The notes under the pieces are model-generated. The model did not search any database. It was not told the origin of the DNA and saw only the letters and a program-made list of their open reading frames with translations. Shown one piece after another: positions 25,320-34,499 of a stretch of 64,000 nt of DNA. The first letter of the stretch is position 1; the number at the start of each line of letters is the position of its first letter. Both the position numbers and the translations under genes were made by a program. The DNA is from Actinocorallia sp039871655 (GTDB lineage Bacteria > Actinomycetota > Actinomycetes > Streptosporangiales > Streptosporangiaceae), in contig NZ_JBDPLZ010000003.1 of NCBI RefSeq assembly GCF_039871655.1, positions 310,001 through 374,000 on the forward strand, read 5' to 3'.

Positions 25320-26236
25320 TGCGGGCGTTCTCCATCCCGATGCGGACCCGGTTCCGGGGGCTGACGCGCAGGGACGGCGCGCTCGTCCGGGGACCGGCGG
25401 GGTGGGGGGAGTTCTCGCCGTTCGCCGAGTACGGCCCCGCGGAGGCCGCACGCTGGCTGGCCGCGGCCCGCGAGGCCGCGTTCGAGGGCTGGCCCGCGCC
25501 GCTGCGGGACCGGATTCCGGTGAACGTGACGGTCCCCGCGGTGGGGCCGGAGCAGGCGCACCGGATCGTGAAGGCCGGCGGCTGCCGGACGGCGAAGGTG
25601 AAGGTCGCCGAGCGCGGTCAGAGTGACGCCGACGACCTGGCGCGCGTCGAGGCGGTCCGGGACGCCATCGGGCCCGGCGGCCGGGTGCGGATCGATGTGA
25701 ACGGCGGATGGGACGTCGAGCACGCCGTACGGATGATCCGGCTGCTGGACGGGTTCGATCTGGAGTACGTCGAGCAGCCGTGCGCGACGGTGGAGGAGCT
25801 GGCGTTGGTGCGCCGGCGCGTGGAGGTCCCGGTGGCGGCGGACGAGTCGATCCGCCGGGCCGAGGACCCCTACAGGGTCCGTGACGCCGAGGCCGCCGAC
25901 GTCGCGGTGCTGAAGGTCCAGCCGCTGGGCGGGGTCCGCCCGGCGCTGAGGATCGCCGAGGAGATCGGCCTGCCGGTCGTGGTGTCCAGCGCGGTGGAGA
26001 CCTCGGTGGGCCTGGCCGCGGGCCTGGCGCTGGCCGCCGCGCTGCCGGACCTGCCGTACGCGTGCGGGCTGGCGACGCTGCAGCTGCTGGAAGGCGATGT
26101 GGTCGCCGATCCTCTGGTGGTGGAGGACGGGTGCATCGCGGTGCGTCGTCCCCGGGTGAGGGAAGAGGAGCTGGCACGTTTCGAGGTGGATCCCGGGGCG
26201 TGGCGGCGGCGAGCTGAAGAAGCGGGGAGTGCATGA
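25319..26236 (+). CDS. menC: o-Succinylbenzoate synthase
   Basis: 305 residues of the enolase superfamily. Catalytic Lys in TAKVKVAERG, metal ligands in RIDVNGGWD, EYVEQPCAT and VAADESIRRAED, and the second Lys in VLKVQPLGG are all visible. It dehydrates SHCHC to o-succinylbenzoate. It is coupled to menB in front and to menD behind (ATGA). Confidence 0.94.
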   Translation: MRAFSIPMRTRFRGLTRRDGALVRGPAGWGEFSPFAEYGPAEAARWLAAAREAAFEGWPAPLRDRIPVNVTVPAVGPEQAHRIVKAGGCRTAKVKVAERGQSDADDLARVEAVRDAIGPGGRVRIDVNGGWDVEHAVRMIRLLDGFDLEYVEQPCATVEELALVRRRVEVPVAADESIRRAEDPYRVRDAEAADVAVLKVQPLGGVRPALRIAEEIGLPVVVSSAVETSVGLAAGLALAAALPDLPYACGLATLQLLEGDVVADPLVVEDGCIAVRRPRVREEELARFEVDPGAWRRRAEEAGSA

Positions 26237-27900
26237 ATCCGGCGACCGCGCTGGCGACGGTGCTGGTGGATGAGCTGTTGTGCGGCGGGATGACGGACGC
26301 CGTGCTGGCGCCGGGGTCGAGGTCGGCTCCGCTGGCGTTGGCGCTGGAGGCGGCCGAGCGGTCCGGGCGGGTCCGGCTGCACGTGCGCGTCGACGAGCGG
26401 TCCGCGTCGTTCCTGGCGTTGGGCCTGGCCAAGCGCACGGGGCGTCCGGTGGTGCTGGTGTGCACGTCGGGGACGGCCGCGGCGAACTTCCACCCGGCGG
26501 TGATCGAGGCATCGGAGACGGGGGTGCCGCTGCTGGTACTGACCGCCGACCGTCCTCCGGAGCTGCGGGGGACCGGCGCCAACCAGACGATCGACCAGGT
26601 GAAGCTGTACGGTTCGGCGGTCCGCTGGACGTGCGAGGTGGGAACACCGGAGGAGCGGCCGGGCATGGTCGCCTACTGGCGGTCGATGGCCGGCCGCGCG
26701 TACGCGGCGTCGCTGACCCCGGATCCGGGGCCGGTGCATCTGAACGTGGCGTTCCGCGAGCCGCTCATCCCGGGCGGCGACGAGCCGTGGTGCGAGCCGC
26801 TGGAGGGGGATCCCGAGGGCGGGCCGTGGACGAAGGTCCGGGCGTCGATGCCGGGGACGGCTCTGCGGGTTCCGGCGACGCGGCGGGGTGTGCTGGTCGT
26901 GGGGGACGGGGCCGCGAACGTCAAACGGTATGTGGCGGCGGCGTCGATGGCCGGGTGGCCGGTGCTCTCGGAGCCGATCGGCAACGGCCGTTACGGCGAC
27001 AACGCGATGTCGTCGTACCACTTCCTGCTGGGGGTCCAGGAGTTCGTGGAGCGGCACCAGCCGGAGGTCGTGGTGACGCTCGGCAAGCCGGGGCTGTCCA
27101 AGCCGCTGCTGGGGATGCTGAGTCGGGCGCAGCAGCACATCGTGGTGAGCCCGACGCTGGCGCGCTGGCCCGACCCGGTGCGTTCGGCCACGCAGGTCGC
27201 CCAGGAGGTGGAGATCCCGGTCGTGTCGGGGGACGACGGGTGGCTGAAGTCCTGGAAGGCGGCCGACCAGGCGGCCTCGGCGGCGGTGGACCTGGTGCTG
27301 GACGAGGGCGACGAGGTGACCGAGCCGCGGCTGGCGCGGGATCTGGCGGCCGTGCTTCCCGGCGGGTCGCTGCTGTTCGCCTCGGCGTCGATGCCGGTGC
27401 GGGACCTGGACCAGACGATGCGGCCGCGCCGGGGTCTGCGGATCATGGCGAACCGGGGTGCGTCGGGGATCGACGGGCTGGTGTCGACGGCGATGGGGAT
27501 GGCGCTGGGGCACAGCGGGCGCTCGTACGCGCTGCTGGGGGACCTGGCGTTCCTGCACGACCAGAACGGGTTGATGACGGGTCCCACGGAGGCGGTTGCG
27601 GATCTGGCGCTGGTGGTCGTCAACAACGACGGCGGGGGGATCTTCTCGCTGTTGCCGCAGGCGTCGTTGCGGGGTTCGTTCGAGCGGGTCTTCGGGACGC
27701 CGCACCAGGTGGAGCTGGCGCACATCGCGGCGGCGCACGGGATCCCGTACAAGCGGCTGGAGTCGGCGTCGGGGCTGGGCCGGGCGCTGGCGGGCGAGGG
27801 CCTGCGGATCGTGGAGGCGCGGACGGACCGGGAGTTGAACGCCGCGCTGCACGTCCGGATGCGCCAGGCGGCGCACGAAGCGGTCAAGAGCGCCCTGTAG
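26233..27900 (+). CDS. menD: SEPHCHC synthase
   Basis: 555 residues, ThDP-dependent. The N-terminal part has LAPGSRSAPLALALE and VRVDERSASFLALGLAK (catalytic Glu). The ThDP/Mg motif runs from LLGDLAFLHDQNG to VVNNDGGGIFSLLPQ. It joins 2-oxoglutarate and isochorismate. It is the last gene of menBCD; menF, menH and menA are not in the window. Confidence 0.95.
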   Translation: MNPATALATVLVDELLCGGMTDAVLAPGSRSAPLALALEAAERSGRVRLHVRVDERSASFLALGLAKRTGRPVVLVCTSGTAAANFHPAVIEASETGVPLLVLTADRPPELRGTGANQTIDQVKLYGSAVRWTCEVGTPEERPGMVAYWRSMAGRAYAASLTPDPGPVHLNVAFREPLIPGGDEPWCEPLEGDPEGGPWTKVRASMPGTALRVPATRRGVLVVGDGAANVKRYVAAASMAGWPVLSEPIGNGRYGDNAMSSYHFLLGVQEFVERHQPEVVVTLGKPGLSKPLLGMLSRAQQHIVVSPTLARWPDPVRSATQVAQEVEIPVVSGDDGWLKSWKAADQAASAAVDLVLDEGDEVTEPRLARDLAAVLPGGSLLFASASMPVRDLDQTMRPRRGLRIMANRGASGIDGLVSTAMGMALGHSGRSYALLGDLAFLHDQNGLMTGPTEAVADLALVVVNNDGGGIFSLLPQASLRGSFERVFGTPHQVELAHIAAAHGIPYKRLESASGLGRALAGEGLRIVEARTDRELNAALHVRMRQAAHEAVKSAL

Positions 27901-27943
27901 TCATCGGTGTCTCGCGGTCTTCTCATCGGTGTTCCGGTCTTAC

Positions 27944-27958
27944 CTTACTACGTAAAGG
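27944..27958. promoter_or_regulatory. TetR-like element, copy C, before the FMO operon
   Basis: CTTACTACGTAAAGG, with the dyad TTAC-n3-GTAA, is followed by a hairpin GTGGGT-TGC-ACCCAC at 27965-27979. It lies in the 212-bp gap before the FMO operon. It matches copy A, which is next to the TetR gene at 9458. Confidence 0.5.
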
Positions 27959-28112
27959 CCCCGGGTGGGTTGCACCCACTTCCTTCTCCTCAAAGGACTG
28001 AAGACTCAACAACCAAGAAGTGGATTCGCGAGATCTTCTCATGTTGAGGGGGTTCGGCTCTTCCGATGAACCACCTCGGACCGGTTCAATGCGGTCAGAG
28101 GAAAGGAGCACG

Positions 28113-29459
28113 ATGACCGGGACTGCTGACCGGGTGTGCGTGATCGGCGCGGGTCCCGCGGGACTGTCGACGGCGCGGGCGCTGAGACGGCTGGGCGTCG
28201 CCTACGACCAGTACGAGCGCCACACCGACGTCGGAGGTGTCTGGGACCTCGACAATCCGGGCACCCCGATGTACGAGTCGGCGCACTTCATCTCGTCCCG
28301 ACGGACGTCGGGTTTCTTCGGCTTCCCGATGCCGGAGTCCTATCCGGACTACCCCGGTCACCGGCGGATCCTCGCCTACACCCGCGGGTTCGCGGAGGCG
28401 TACGGCCTGCGCGAGCACATCCGCTTCGGCACGGCCGTCACCCGCGTCGAGAAGGACGGCGACGGGTGGACGGTCGAGCTCGGCGATGGGAGCAGGCATC
28501 CGTACCGGGCCGTGGTGTGCGCGACCGGCGTCACCTGGACGCCCCGCGTTCCCCGCCACGAAGGCGATTTCACCGGTGAGATCCGGCATTCGGTGACCTA
28601 TCGCGAGCCGGCCGAGTTCCGCGGCAAACGGGTTCTCATCGTCGGCCTGGGCAACTCGGGCGCCGACATCGCGTGCGACGCGGCTGCCAACGCCGACGCC
28701 GCGTTCGTCAGCGTCCGGCGCGGCTACCACGTCATTCCCAAGCATTTGTTCGGTGTTCCGACCGACGAGTTCGCCGAGAGCGGTCCGCAGTTGCCGCTGA
28801 AGCTGGAGCAGCCGGTCTTCAAGGTGCTGCTGCGGTTGCTGCAGGGTGATCTGACCCGGTTGGGCCTGCCGAAGCCCGACCATCGGTTGTTCGAGTCGCA
28901 TCCGCTGCTCAATGATCAGCTCGTTCACCATCTGCGGCATGGTGACGTGGCGGTCAAGGCTGATGTGGCCCGGTTCGATGGGCCTCGGGTGTGTTTCACC
29001 GACGGTACGAGCGAGGAGGTCGACCTGGTGCTGTACGCCACCGGGTACGACTGGTCCATTCCGTATGTTCCTGAGAAGTACTTTCGGTGGCGGGATGGTC
29101 GGCCGGAGCTTTATCTGACCGCTTTCAACCGTGAGCACCGCAATCTGTTCGGTGTCGGGTATCTGGAGGTGAACTCCAGTGCGTACACGCTGTTCGACCA
29201 CGTCAGCGATCTGGTCGCGCAGTACCTCCATGACCAGGAGCACGATCCCGGTCGTGCCGCCCGGTTCGAGGAGATGATCGAGCGGGACGAGCCGGAGTTG
29301 GGCGGAGGCATTCGTTTCGTGGATTCGGCGCGGCATCGTTCGTATGTCGATGCCAAGGCGTTCCGCGGGTATCTGGCGCGGGTGCGTGGGCGGATGGGCT
29401 GGCGGGGGCTGACGCCGGGCATGTTCGACGGCCTTCTGGTGGATGGGGCGGGGCGTTGA
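28113..29459 (+). CDS. Flavin-containing monooxygenase
   Basis: 448 residues. FAD motif VIGAGPAGLSTARALRRLG, FMO fingerprint FTGEIRHSVTY (F-x-G-x3-H-x3-Y), NADP motif LIVGLGNSGADIACDAA and ATGYDW in the C-terminal part. It oxidises a soft nucleophile or ketone with NADPH and O2; the substrate is unknown. AAAGGAG lies 5 nt before ATG 28113. The stop overlaps the SDR start (TTGA), so the operon is coupled. Confidence 0.9.
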   Translation: MTGTADRVCVIGAGPAGLSTARALRRLGVAYDQYERHTDVGGVWDLDNPGTPMYESAHFISSRRTSGFFGFPMPESYPDYPGHRRILAYTRGFAEAYGLREHIRFGTAVTRVEKDGDGWTVELGDGSRHPYRAVVCATGVTWTPRVPRHEGDFTGEIRHSVTYREPAEFRGKRVLIVGLGNSGADIACDAAANADAAFVSVRRGYHVIPKHLFGVPTDEFAESGPQLPLKLEQPVFKVLLRLLQGDLTRLGLPKPDHRLFESHPLLNDQLVHHLRHGDVAVKADVARFDGPRVCFTDGTSEEVDLVLYATGYDWSIPYVPEKYFRWRDGRPELYLTAFNREHRNLFGVGYLEVNSSAYTLFDHVSDLVAQYLHDQEHDPGRAARFEEMIERDEPELGGGIRFVDSARHRSYVDAKAFRGYLARVRGRMGWRGLTPGMFDGLLVDGAGR

Positions 29460-30247
29460 AGGTCGCGGTGGTCACGGGGGCGGCGGGGTCGATCGGCGCG
29501 GCGGTCTGCTTGAGGCTGGTCGAGCGCGGGTTTCGGGTCTTCGCGGTCGATGTGGACGAAGAAGGGCTGGCGCGGTTGCCGGAGGCGGTGACCGCGGTGC
29601 GGTGTGATCTGACGGATCTGGCGTCGTATGACTTGGTGGCGTCCGTCGTCAAGGAGGGTGCCGGGCGCTGTGACGTTTTGGTGAACAACGCCGGGATCGT
29701 TGTGACGACGCCGTTCGAGGAGGCCACGGCGCAGGAGCTTCTGAGGGAGCAGCAGCTCAATCTTCAGGCACCCATGTTGCTCACGAGGGCGTTGTTTCCG
29801 CTGTTGCAGGAGGCGAGGGGGCAGGTGGTCTCCGTGGTGTCGTTGGGGGCGCTGCTTCCGTTGGCGCAGAGTCCGGGTTACAGCGCGTCGAAGTTCGGTC
29901 TGCGGGGCTTTCTGCTGGGGCTGGCCATGCGGGAGAAGGAGACGGGGGTTGGGGTCAGCATCGTCAATCCCAGTGCGGTCGATACCCCGATGTTGCGGCA
30001 TGAGGCGGCGACGGGTGGTTCTCCGCTGAATTTCCTGGGGCGGCCGATGGAGGCGGGTGCGGTCGCGGAGGTGGTCGTGGGGCGGTTGCGCAGGCCCCGG
30101 TTGGAGACGAATCTGCCGGCGTCGGATGGGTGGCTGGTGAAGACGGCGATGCTCTTCCCGGCGTTGGTGCGCCGGGCGCGGCCGGTTCTGGAGTGGGTCG
30201 CTCGGCCTGCTTTGAGGAAGTATCAGCGGAGGCATGGGATTTCATGA
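29456..30247 (+). CDS. Short-chain dehydrogenase/reductase
   Basis: 263 residues beginning at a TTG. Cofactor motif VVTGAAGSIGAAVCLRLVERG, NNAGI, catalytic YSASK with Ser in SVVSLGALLP, typical classical SDR. Asp in VDVDEEG after strand 2 suggests NAD preference. It overlaps both neighbours by 4 nt. It probably acts on an alcohol or ketone in the FMO pathway. Confidence 0.88.
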   Translation: MKVAVVTGAAGSIGAAVCLRLVERGFRVFAVDVDEEGLARLPEAVTAVRCDLTDLASYDLVASVVKEGAGRCDVLVNNAGIVVTTPFEEATAQELLREQQLNLQAPMLLTRALFPLLQEARGQVVSVVSLGALLPLAQSPGYSASKFGLRGFLLGLAMREKETGVGVSIVNPSAVDTPMLRHEAATGGSPLNFLGRPMEAGAVAEVVVGRLRRPRLETNLPASDGWLVKTAMLFPALVRRARPVLEWVARPALRKYQRRHGIS

Positions 30248-31653
30248 GTACTGGACGGACCGTTCATTCTTTTACCGACGATGCGCTCGGGGATTTGGAC
30301 GCGGTGGGGTTGGCCGCGGAGATCCGGTCGGGTGGTGTGGGCCGTGAGGAGGTCGTCGAGGCGGCGATCGCGCGGGCGGAGCGGGTCAACGGGGATCTCA
30401 ACGCGGTGCAGGCGGACTGTTTCGAGAGGGCCAGGCGGGTCGCGGGGCGCGCGCCGGGCGGGGTGTTCTCGGGGGTTCCGTCGTTCGTGAAGGACAACAC
30501 CGATGTGGTGGGGCTTCCGACGTGTCACGGGTCGGCGGCGTTCGATCCTCGTCCGGCGAAGAGGACGGGGCCGCCGGCTGCGCAGTTCCTGGCTCAGGGG
30601 TTCGTGCTGCTGGGCAAGTCGACGATGCCGGAGTTCGGGTTGACCGCGAGCACCGAGTATGTGGGGCGTCCTCCGACGCGCAATCCGTGGAACACCGCGT
30701 ATTCGGCGGGTGCGTCTTCGGGTGGTGCGGGTGCGCTGGTCGCTTCGGGGGTGGTGCCGATCGCGCACGGCAATGATGGTGGTGGTTCAATCCGTATTCC
30801 GGCGGCGGTGAACGGGCTGGTGGGGTTGAAGACGACGCGTTGTCGGCTGCTGGATCAGCCGGGGGCGCGGAGTTTGCCGGTCAATCTGGTGTCGGAGGGG
30901 GTGTTGAGCCGGACGGTTCGGGATACGGCGCATTATTTGGCGGCGGCTGAGCAGTACCGGTTGAACAGGGCGTTGCGTCCGGTCGGGCTGGTGGAGGGTC
31001 CGGGTGGGCGGCGGCGGATCGGGGTGGTCCGGTACGACGTGCTGGGTCGTCCGGTGCATCAGGAGACCGGTGCGGTGCTGGATTCGGCGGTCAAGGCGCT
31101 GGCGGGGCTGGGTCATGAGGTGCGTGAGGTCCGGTTGGATCTGGACGCGCGGTTCGTGGAGGATTTCAAGCTTTATTGGGCTTTGTTCGCGGTGGTGTTG
31201 TCGGCGGCGTCCAAGGCGGGGCACGGCAGCGCGTTCCGTCCCCGTGATCTGGATCCGTTCACCAAGGGGCTGGCGGGGATGGTCCGGCGGGCGCCCTGGG
31301 CGGTCGTGCCGGCGGTGCGGCGGCTGCGTGGTGCGACGGCGCTGTACGACGCGCATTTCGCGGAGGTGGATGTGCTGTTGAGTCCGGTGTTGTCGCATCC
31401 GGCGCCGCTGCTGGGTGAGTTGGCTCCGGACCAGCCGTTCGAGGAGACCTTCGCCAAGCTCGTCGACTACGTGGGGTTCACGCCGATCAACAACATCGGC
31501 GGTGGCCCTGGTATCTCCGTTCCGCACGGTCTTTTCTCCAACGGGCTGCCGGGCTCGGTCCAGCTTTCGGCGGCGCGCGGTGGTGAGCGGACCCTGCTGG
31601 AGTTGGCGTATGAGTTGGAGGAGGTCAGTCCGTTCCCGCGGATCGGCCGGTAG
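30244..31653 (+). CDS. Amidase signature family protein
   Basis: 469 residues. Catalytic Lys in VPSFVKDNTDV, signature GASSGGAGALVASGVVPIAH and GNDGGGSIRIPAAVNG with the Ser-cisSer pair. It hydrolyses an amide or similar bond. ATG 30244 overlaps the SDR stop; the open frame upstream is inside the SDR. Third positions here carry more G and T than in most genes of the window. Confidence 0.9.
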   Translation: MSTGRTVHSFTDDALGDLDAVGLAAEIRSGGVGREEVVEAAIARAERVNGDLNAVQADCFERARRVAGRAPGGVFSGVPSFVKDNTDVVGLPTCHGSAAFDPRPAKRTGPPAAQFLAQGFVLLGKSTMPEFGLTASTEYVGRPPTRNPWNTAYSAGASSGGAGALVASGVVPIAHGNDGGGSIRIPAAVNGLVGLKTTRCRLLDQPGARSLPVNLVSEGVLSRTVRDTAHYLAAAEQYRLNRALRPVGLVEGPGGRRRIGVVRYDVLGRPVHQETGAVLDSAVKALAGLGHEVREVRLDLDARFVEDFKLYWALFAVVLSAASKAGHGSAFRPRDLDPFTKGLAGMVRRAPWAVVPAVRRLRGATALYDAHFAEVDVLLSPVLSHPAPLLGELAPDQPFEETFAKLVDYVGFTPINNIGGGPGISVPHGLFSNGLPGSVQLSAARGGERTLLELAYELEEVSPFPRIGR

Positions 31654-31810
31654 TGGTTTCGGGGTCGTTCGGCGCTGGTCGGGGCGCCGGGCGGCCGCCG
31701 GGCGTCCAGCGGTGGACGTCGATCGAACCGTAGCGGCCGTCCGTCAGGATCGAGCAGGCGGCCTCGGGGGAGGGGGCGCGCAGGAGGGCGGCCGTGCAGA
31801 AGAAGTCCAT
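31625..31810 (-). CDS. Possible small protein, 61 aa
   Basis: A short frame whose first 37 residues read like a protein (DFFCTAALLRAPSPEAACSI, then TDGRYGSIDVHRWTP), after which it becomes Pro/Arg-rich. It overlaps the amidase end by 29 nt. The ribosome-binding site is weak. It could be a real small ORF downstream of the MerR gene, or a chance frame in GC-rich DNA. Confidence 0.3.
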   Translation of the reverse strand: MDFFCTAALLRAPSPEAACSILTDGRYGSIDVHRWTPGGRPAPRPAPNDPETTTGRSAGTD

Positions 31811-31918
31811 TTCCCAGTCATAGCAGGGTGTGGCCGGTAGCTTTTATCGCCATGACCGCCCTGGATGTACTCTTCGACGTCTGATCGACCGGCTTCGGGG
31901 AACCGCGGGCCGGGTGGT

Positions 31919-32317
31919 TCAGGCGTGGGTTGCGGGGGCGGCCTGCTCCAGGCGGGCGCGCAGGGTGGCGGCGAAGTCCTCGGCTCGATCCAGCTGCACC
32001 CGCAACTCTTCCACGCGCCGGTAGGTGGCCTGCTCGTAGCCGCGCACGCGCTCCAGCAGCTCCGCCCGGTCGGCGTCCGTCACGTCCTCGCCGGAGTCGA
32101 GGCGGTCGGTGGCCTCCAGCAGGTCGCGCATCTGCTCCAGGGTGAACCCGAGCGGTTTCATGCGACGGATGACCATCAGCCGTTCCACGTCGCGTTCGGT
32201 GTAGAGGCGGAAGCCGCCCTGGGAGCGGGCGGAGGGGACGACCAGACCGGTCTCCTCGTAGTGCCGGATGGTGCGCAAGGACAGCTCCGTGCGCGCGGCG
32301 ACCTCGCCGATCTGCAT
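31919..32317 (-). CDS. MerR family regulator
   Basis: 132 residues. MQIGEVAARTELSLRTIRHY and EETGLVVPSARSQGGFRLYT form the winged helix, followed by a dimerisation coiled coil (residues about 75-130). ATG 32317 is chosen; a TTG 15 nt upstream is in frame. No metal-binding Cys is seen in the C-terminal part. A 30-bp perfect palindrome lies between it and the divergent SulP gene, so it probably controls that transporter and itself. Confidence 0.85.
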   Translation of the reverse strand: MQIGEVAARTELSLRTIRHYEETGLVVPSARSQGGFRLYTERDVERLMVIRRMKPLGFTLEQMRDLLEATDRLDSGEDVTDADRAELLERVRGYEQATYRRVEELRVQLDRAEDFAATLRARLEQAAPATHA

Positions 32318-32393
32318 GTGCCCGCCGTCCAACGCCCTCGTCCCTTCCTTGCTCCGGCCGTGCCCTGCTCCGGCTCCTCCTGGGGCCGCCCAC

Positions 32394-32423
32394 AGACTCT
32401 ACCCTAACGTTAGGGTAGAGTCT
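32394..32423. promoter_or_regulatory. MerR operator, 30-bp perfect palindrome
   Basis: AGACTCTACCCTAAC and its exact complement GTTAGGGTAGAGTCT meet without a spacer. Read towards SulP it contains AGACTC and TAGAGT, which could serve as -35 and -10 boxes at a MerR-type promoter. The predicted transcript would start near 32428. Confidence 0.75.
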
Positions 32424-32618
32424 GCGGTGGCGGAAACGCGTGCGGGTTTCCGATCCCGCCGTGGCACCCCACCCCCGGTTGAGGCCCTGGCCGCGCTCGG
32501 CGTGGCCACCGGGCTCCTCCGCCCCTCCCTGACGCGGCCCCCACCGGCGGAGCCGCCCTCCTCCCTCGGGGTGCCCACCGGCGTCCCCGGACGTCTTCCG
32601 CACCCGCCCTGGCCGCGG

Positions 32619-34160
32619 GTGCCTGAACACGACAGGTCTTCTTCTCCTTTGTCCTCTTCTGCTTCCGCTCTGTCCCCGGCCGCGCGCCTGCGCGGCCTGA
32701 AGCCCGACTGGCTGTCCGATCCGAAGGTGTGGCGCACCGAGGTGCTGGCCGGTCTGGTGGTCGCGCTCGCGCTGATCCCCGAGGCGATCTCGTTCTCGAT
32801 CATCGCCGGAGTAGACCCCGCGGTCGGGCTGTTCGCCTCCTTCACCATGGCCGTCGTCATCGCCGTCGTCGGCGGGCGGCGGGCGATGATCTCGGCGGCC
32901 ACCGGTGCGATCGCCCTGGTCATCGCCCCCCTCAACCACGAGCACGGCCTCGGCTACCTCGTCGCCGCGGTCATCCTCGCCGGCGTCTTCCAGATCGCGC
33001 TGGGCGCGGTGGGGGTGGCCAAGCTGATGCGGTTCATCCCCCGCTCGGTGATGGTCGGCTTCGTCAACTCCCTGGCCATCCTCATCTTCATGGCGCAGGT
33101 CCCCGAGATGAGCGGCGTGCCGTGGCCGGTCTATCCGCTCATCGCGGGCGGCCTGCTGCTCATGGTGTTCTTCCCGAAGGTCACCACGGTGGTGCCCGCG
33201 CCGCTGGTGTCGATCGTCGTCCTCACCGCCATCACGATCGGCGCCGGGATCGCGGTCCCGACCGTCGGCGACAAGGGAGAGCTGCCCTCGGCCCTGCCGG
33301 CCCCCGGCCTGCCGGACGTGCCGTTCACCCTCGACACCCTGAAGATCATCGCTCCCTACGCGTTCGCCATGGCGTTGGTCGGGCTGATGGAGTCGCTCAT
33401 GACGGCCAAGCTCGTCGACGACATCACCGACACCCGTTCCAGCAAGACCCGCGAGTCCATCGGCCAGGGCGTGGCCAACATCGTCACCGGGTTCTTCGGC
33501 GGGATGGGCGGCTGCGCCATGATCGGCCAGACCATGATCAACGTGAAGGTCTCCGGCGCCCGCACCCGCCTGTCGACCTTCCTGGCCGGAATCTTCCTGA
33601 TGGTGTTGTGCATCGCCTTCGGTCCGATCGTCTCCGACATCCCCATGGCCGCCCTCGTCGCCGTCATGGTCATGGTGTCGGTCGCCACGTTCGACTGGCA
33701 CTCCATCGCGCCCAAGACCTTGAAGCGCATGCCCGCCGGGGAACTGACCGTCATGGCCGTCACCGTCGCCATCGTGGTCGCCACCCACAATCTGGCCATC
33801 GGTGTGATCGTCGGCTCGCTGACCGCGATGGTGATCTTCGCCAAGCGTGTGGCGCACCTGGTCGACGTCACCTCGGTGGCCGACCCCGACGGCGGACGTG
33901 TCGTCTACGCCGTCACCGGCGAGCTGTTCTTCGCCTCCAGCAACGACCTCGTCACCCGCTTCGACTACACCGGCGACGCCGAGCACGTCGCCATCGATCT
34001 GACCGACGCCCATATCTGGGACGCCTCGACCGTCGCGTCCCTGGACGCCATCGAGACCAAGTACGCCCAGCGCGGCAAGACCGTCGAGATCGTCGGCCTC
34101 AACCCGCCCAGCGCCAAGATGCACGGCACCCTCAGCGGGGAGCTGTCCGGCAGCCACTGA
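32619..34160 (+). CDS. SulP family anion transporter with STAS domain
   Basis: About 513 residues from GTG 32619; the true start is uncertain, and GTG 32427, which would be almost leaderless, gives 64 more Pro-rich residues. VWRTEVLAGLVVALALIPEA starts the core, with about 10-12 membrane segments and the conserved FGGMGGCAMIGQTMIN. The C-terminal STAS domain contains VAIDLTDAHIWDASTVASLD. It probably exchanges bicarbonate, sulfate or another anion. The MerR palindrome lies upstream. Confidence 0.85.
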   Translation: MPEHDRSSSPLSSSASALSPAARLRGLKPDWLSDPKVWRTEVLAGLVVALALIPEAISFSIIAGVDPAVGLFASFTMAVVIAVVGGRRAMISAATGAIALVIAPLNHEHGLGYLVAAVILAGVFQIALGAVGVAKLMRFIPRSVMVGFVNSLAILIFMAQVPEMSGVPWPVYPLIAGGLLLMVFFPKVTTVVPAPLVSIVVLTAITIGAGIAVPTVGDKGELPSALPAPGLPDVPFTLDTLKIIAPYAFAMALVGLMESLMTAKLVDDITDTRSSKTRESIGQGVANIVTGFFGGMGGCAMIGQTMINVKVSGARTRLSTFLAGIFLMVLCIAFGPIVSDIPMAALVAVMVMVSVATFDWHSIAPKTLKRMPAGELTVMAVTVAIVVATHNLAIGVIVGSLTAMVIFAKRVAHLVDVTSVADPDGGRVVYAVTGELFFASSNDLVTRFDYTGDAEHVAIDLTDAHIWDASTVASLDAIETKYAQRGKTVEIVGLNPPSAKMHGTLSGELSGSH

Positions 34161-34499
34161 CGAAGGCCGGCTTATGGCTACTGGCCGTTCTGATGTGGGG
34201 TCGTAGGTGTGTCGTTGAGGTCAGCATCGACGCCAGGAAGGAGGTCTTGGGCGGTGGCGGCGAATTCGTCGAAGGACCAGGCGGTGTCGCCGGACAGCTC
34301 CCCGCCTCGTCGCTTACATGCTTCAGGCCTTCGCCGCCCCCCGGCCCGGCCCCCTCCCGCCCCCACCCGACCCCGACGCCCTCGCCCACGCCATGCGCAA
34401 TCTGGGCTGCACCCAGACCACCTGATTCCGGGATCCGCGGTCATGGCCGGATCGGCTGGGTAGGGCCCTGACCAGCGGCGATTGCGGAGGATTGGCGAT
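34161..34499. other. Non-coding stretch with possible gene fragments
   Basis: About 340 bp without a convincing gene. On the minus strand, the segment around 34180-34290 reads WSFDEFAATAQDLLPGVDAD, which is protein-like but lacks a proper start. On the plus strand, 34318-34425 reads as a short Pro-rich peptide ending DALAHAMRNLGCTQTT. Both could be tails of decayed genes. GGAGG at the end serves the next gene. Confidence 0.35.
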
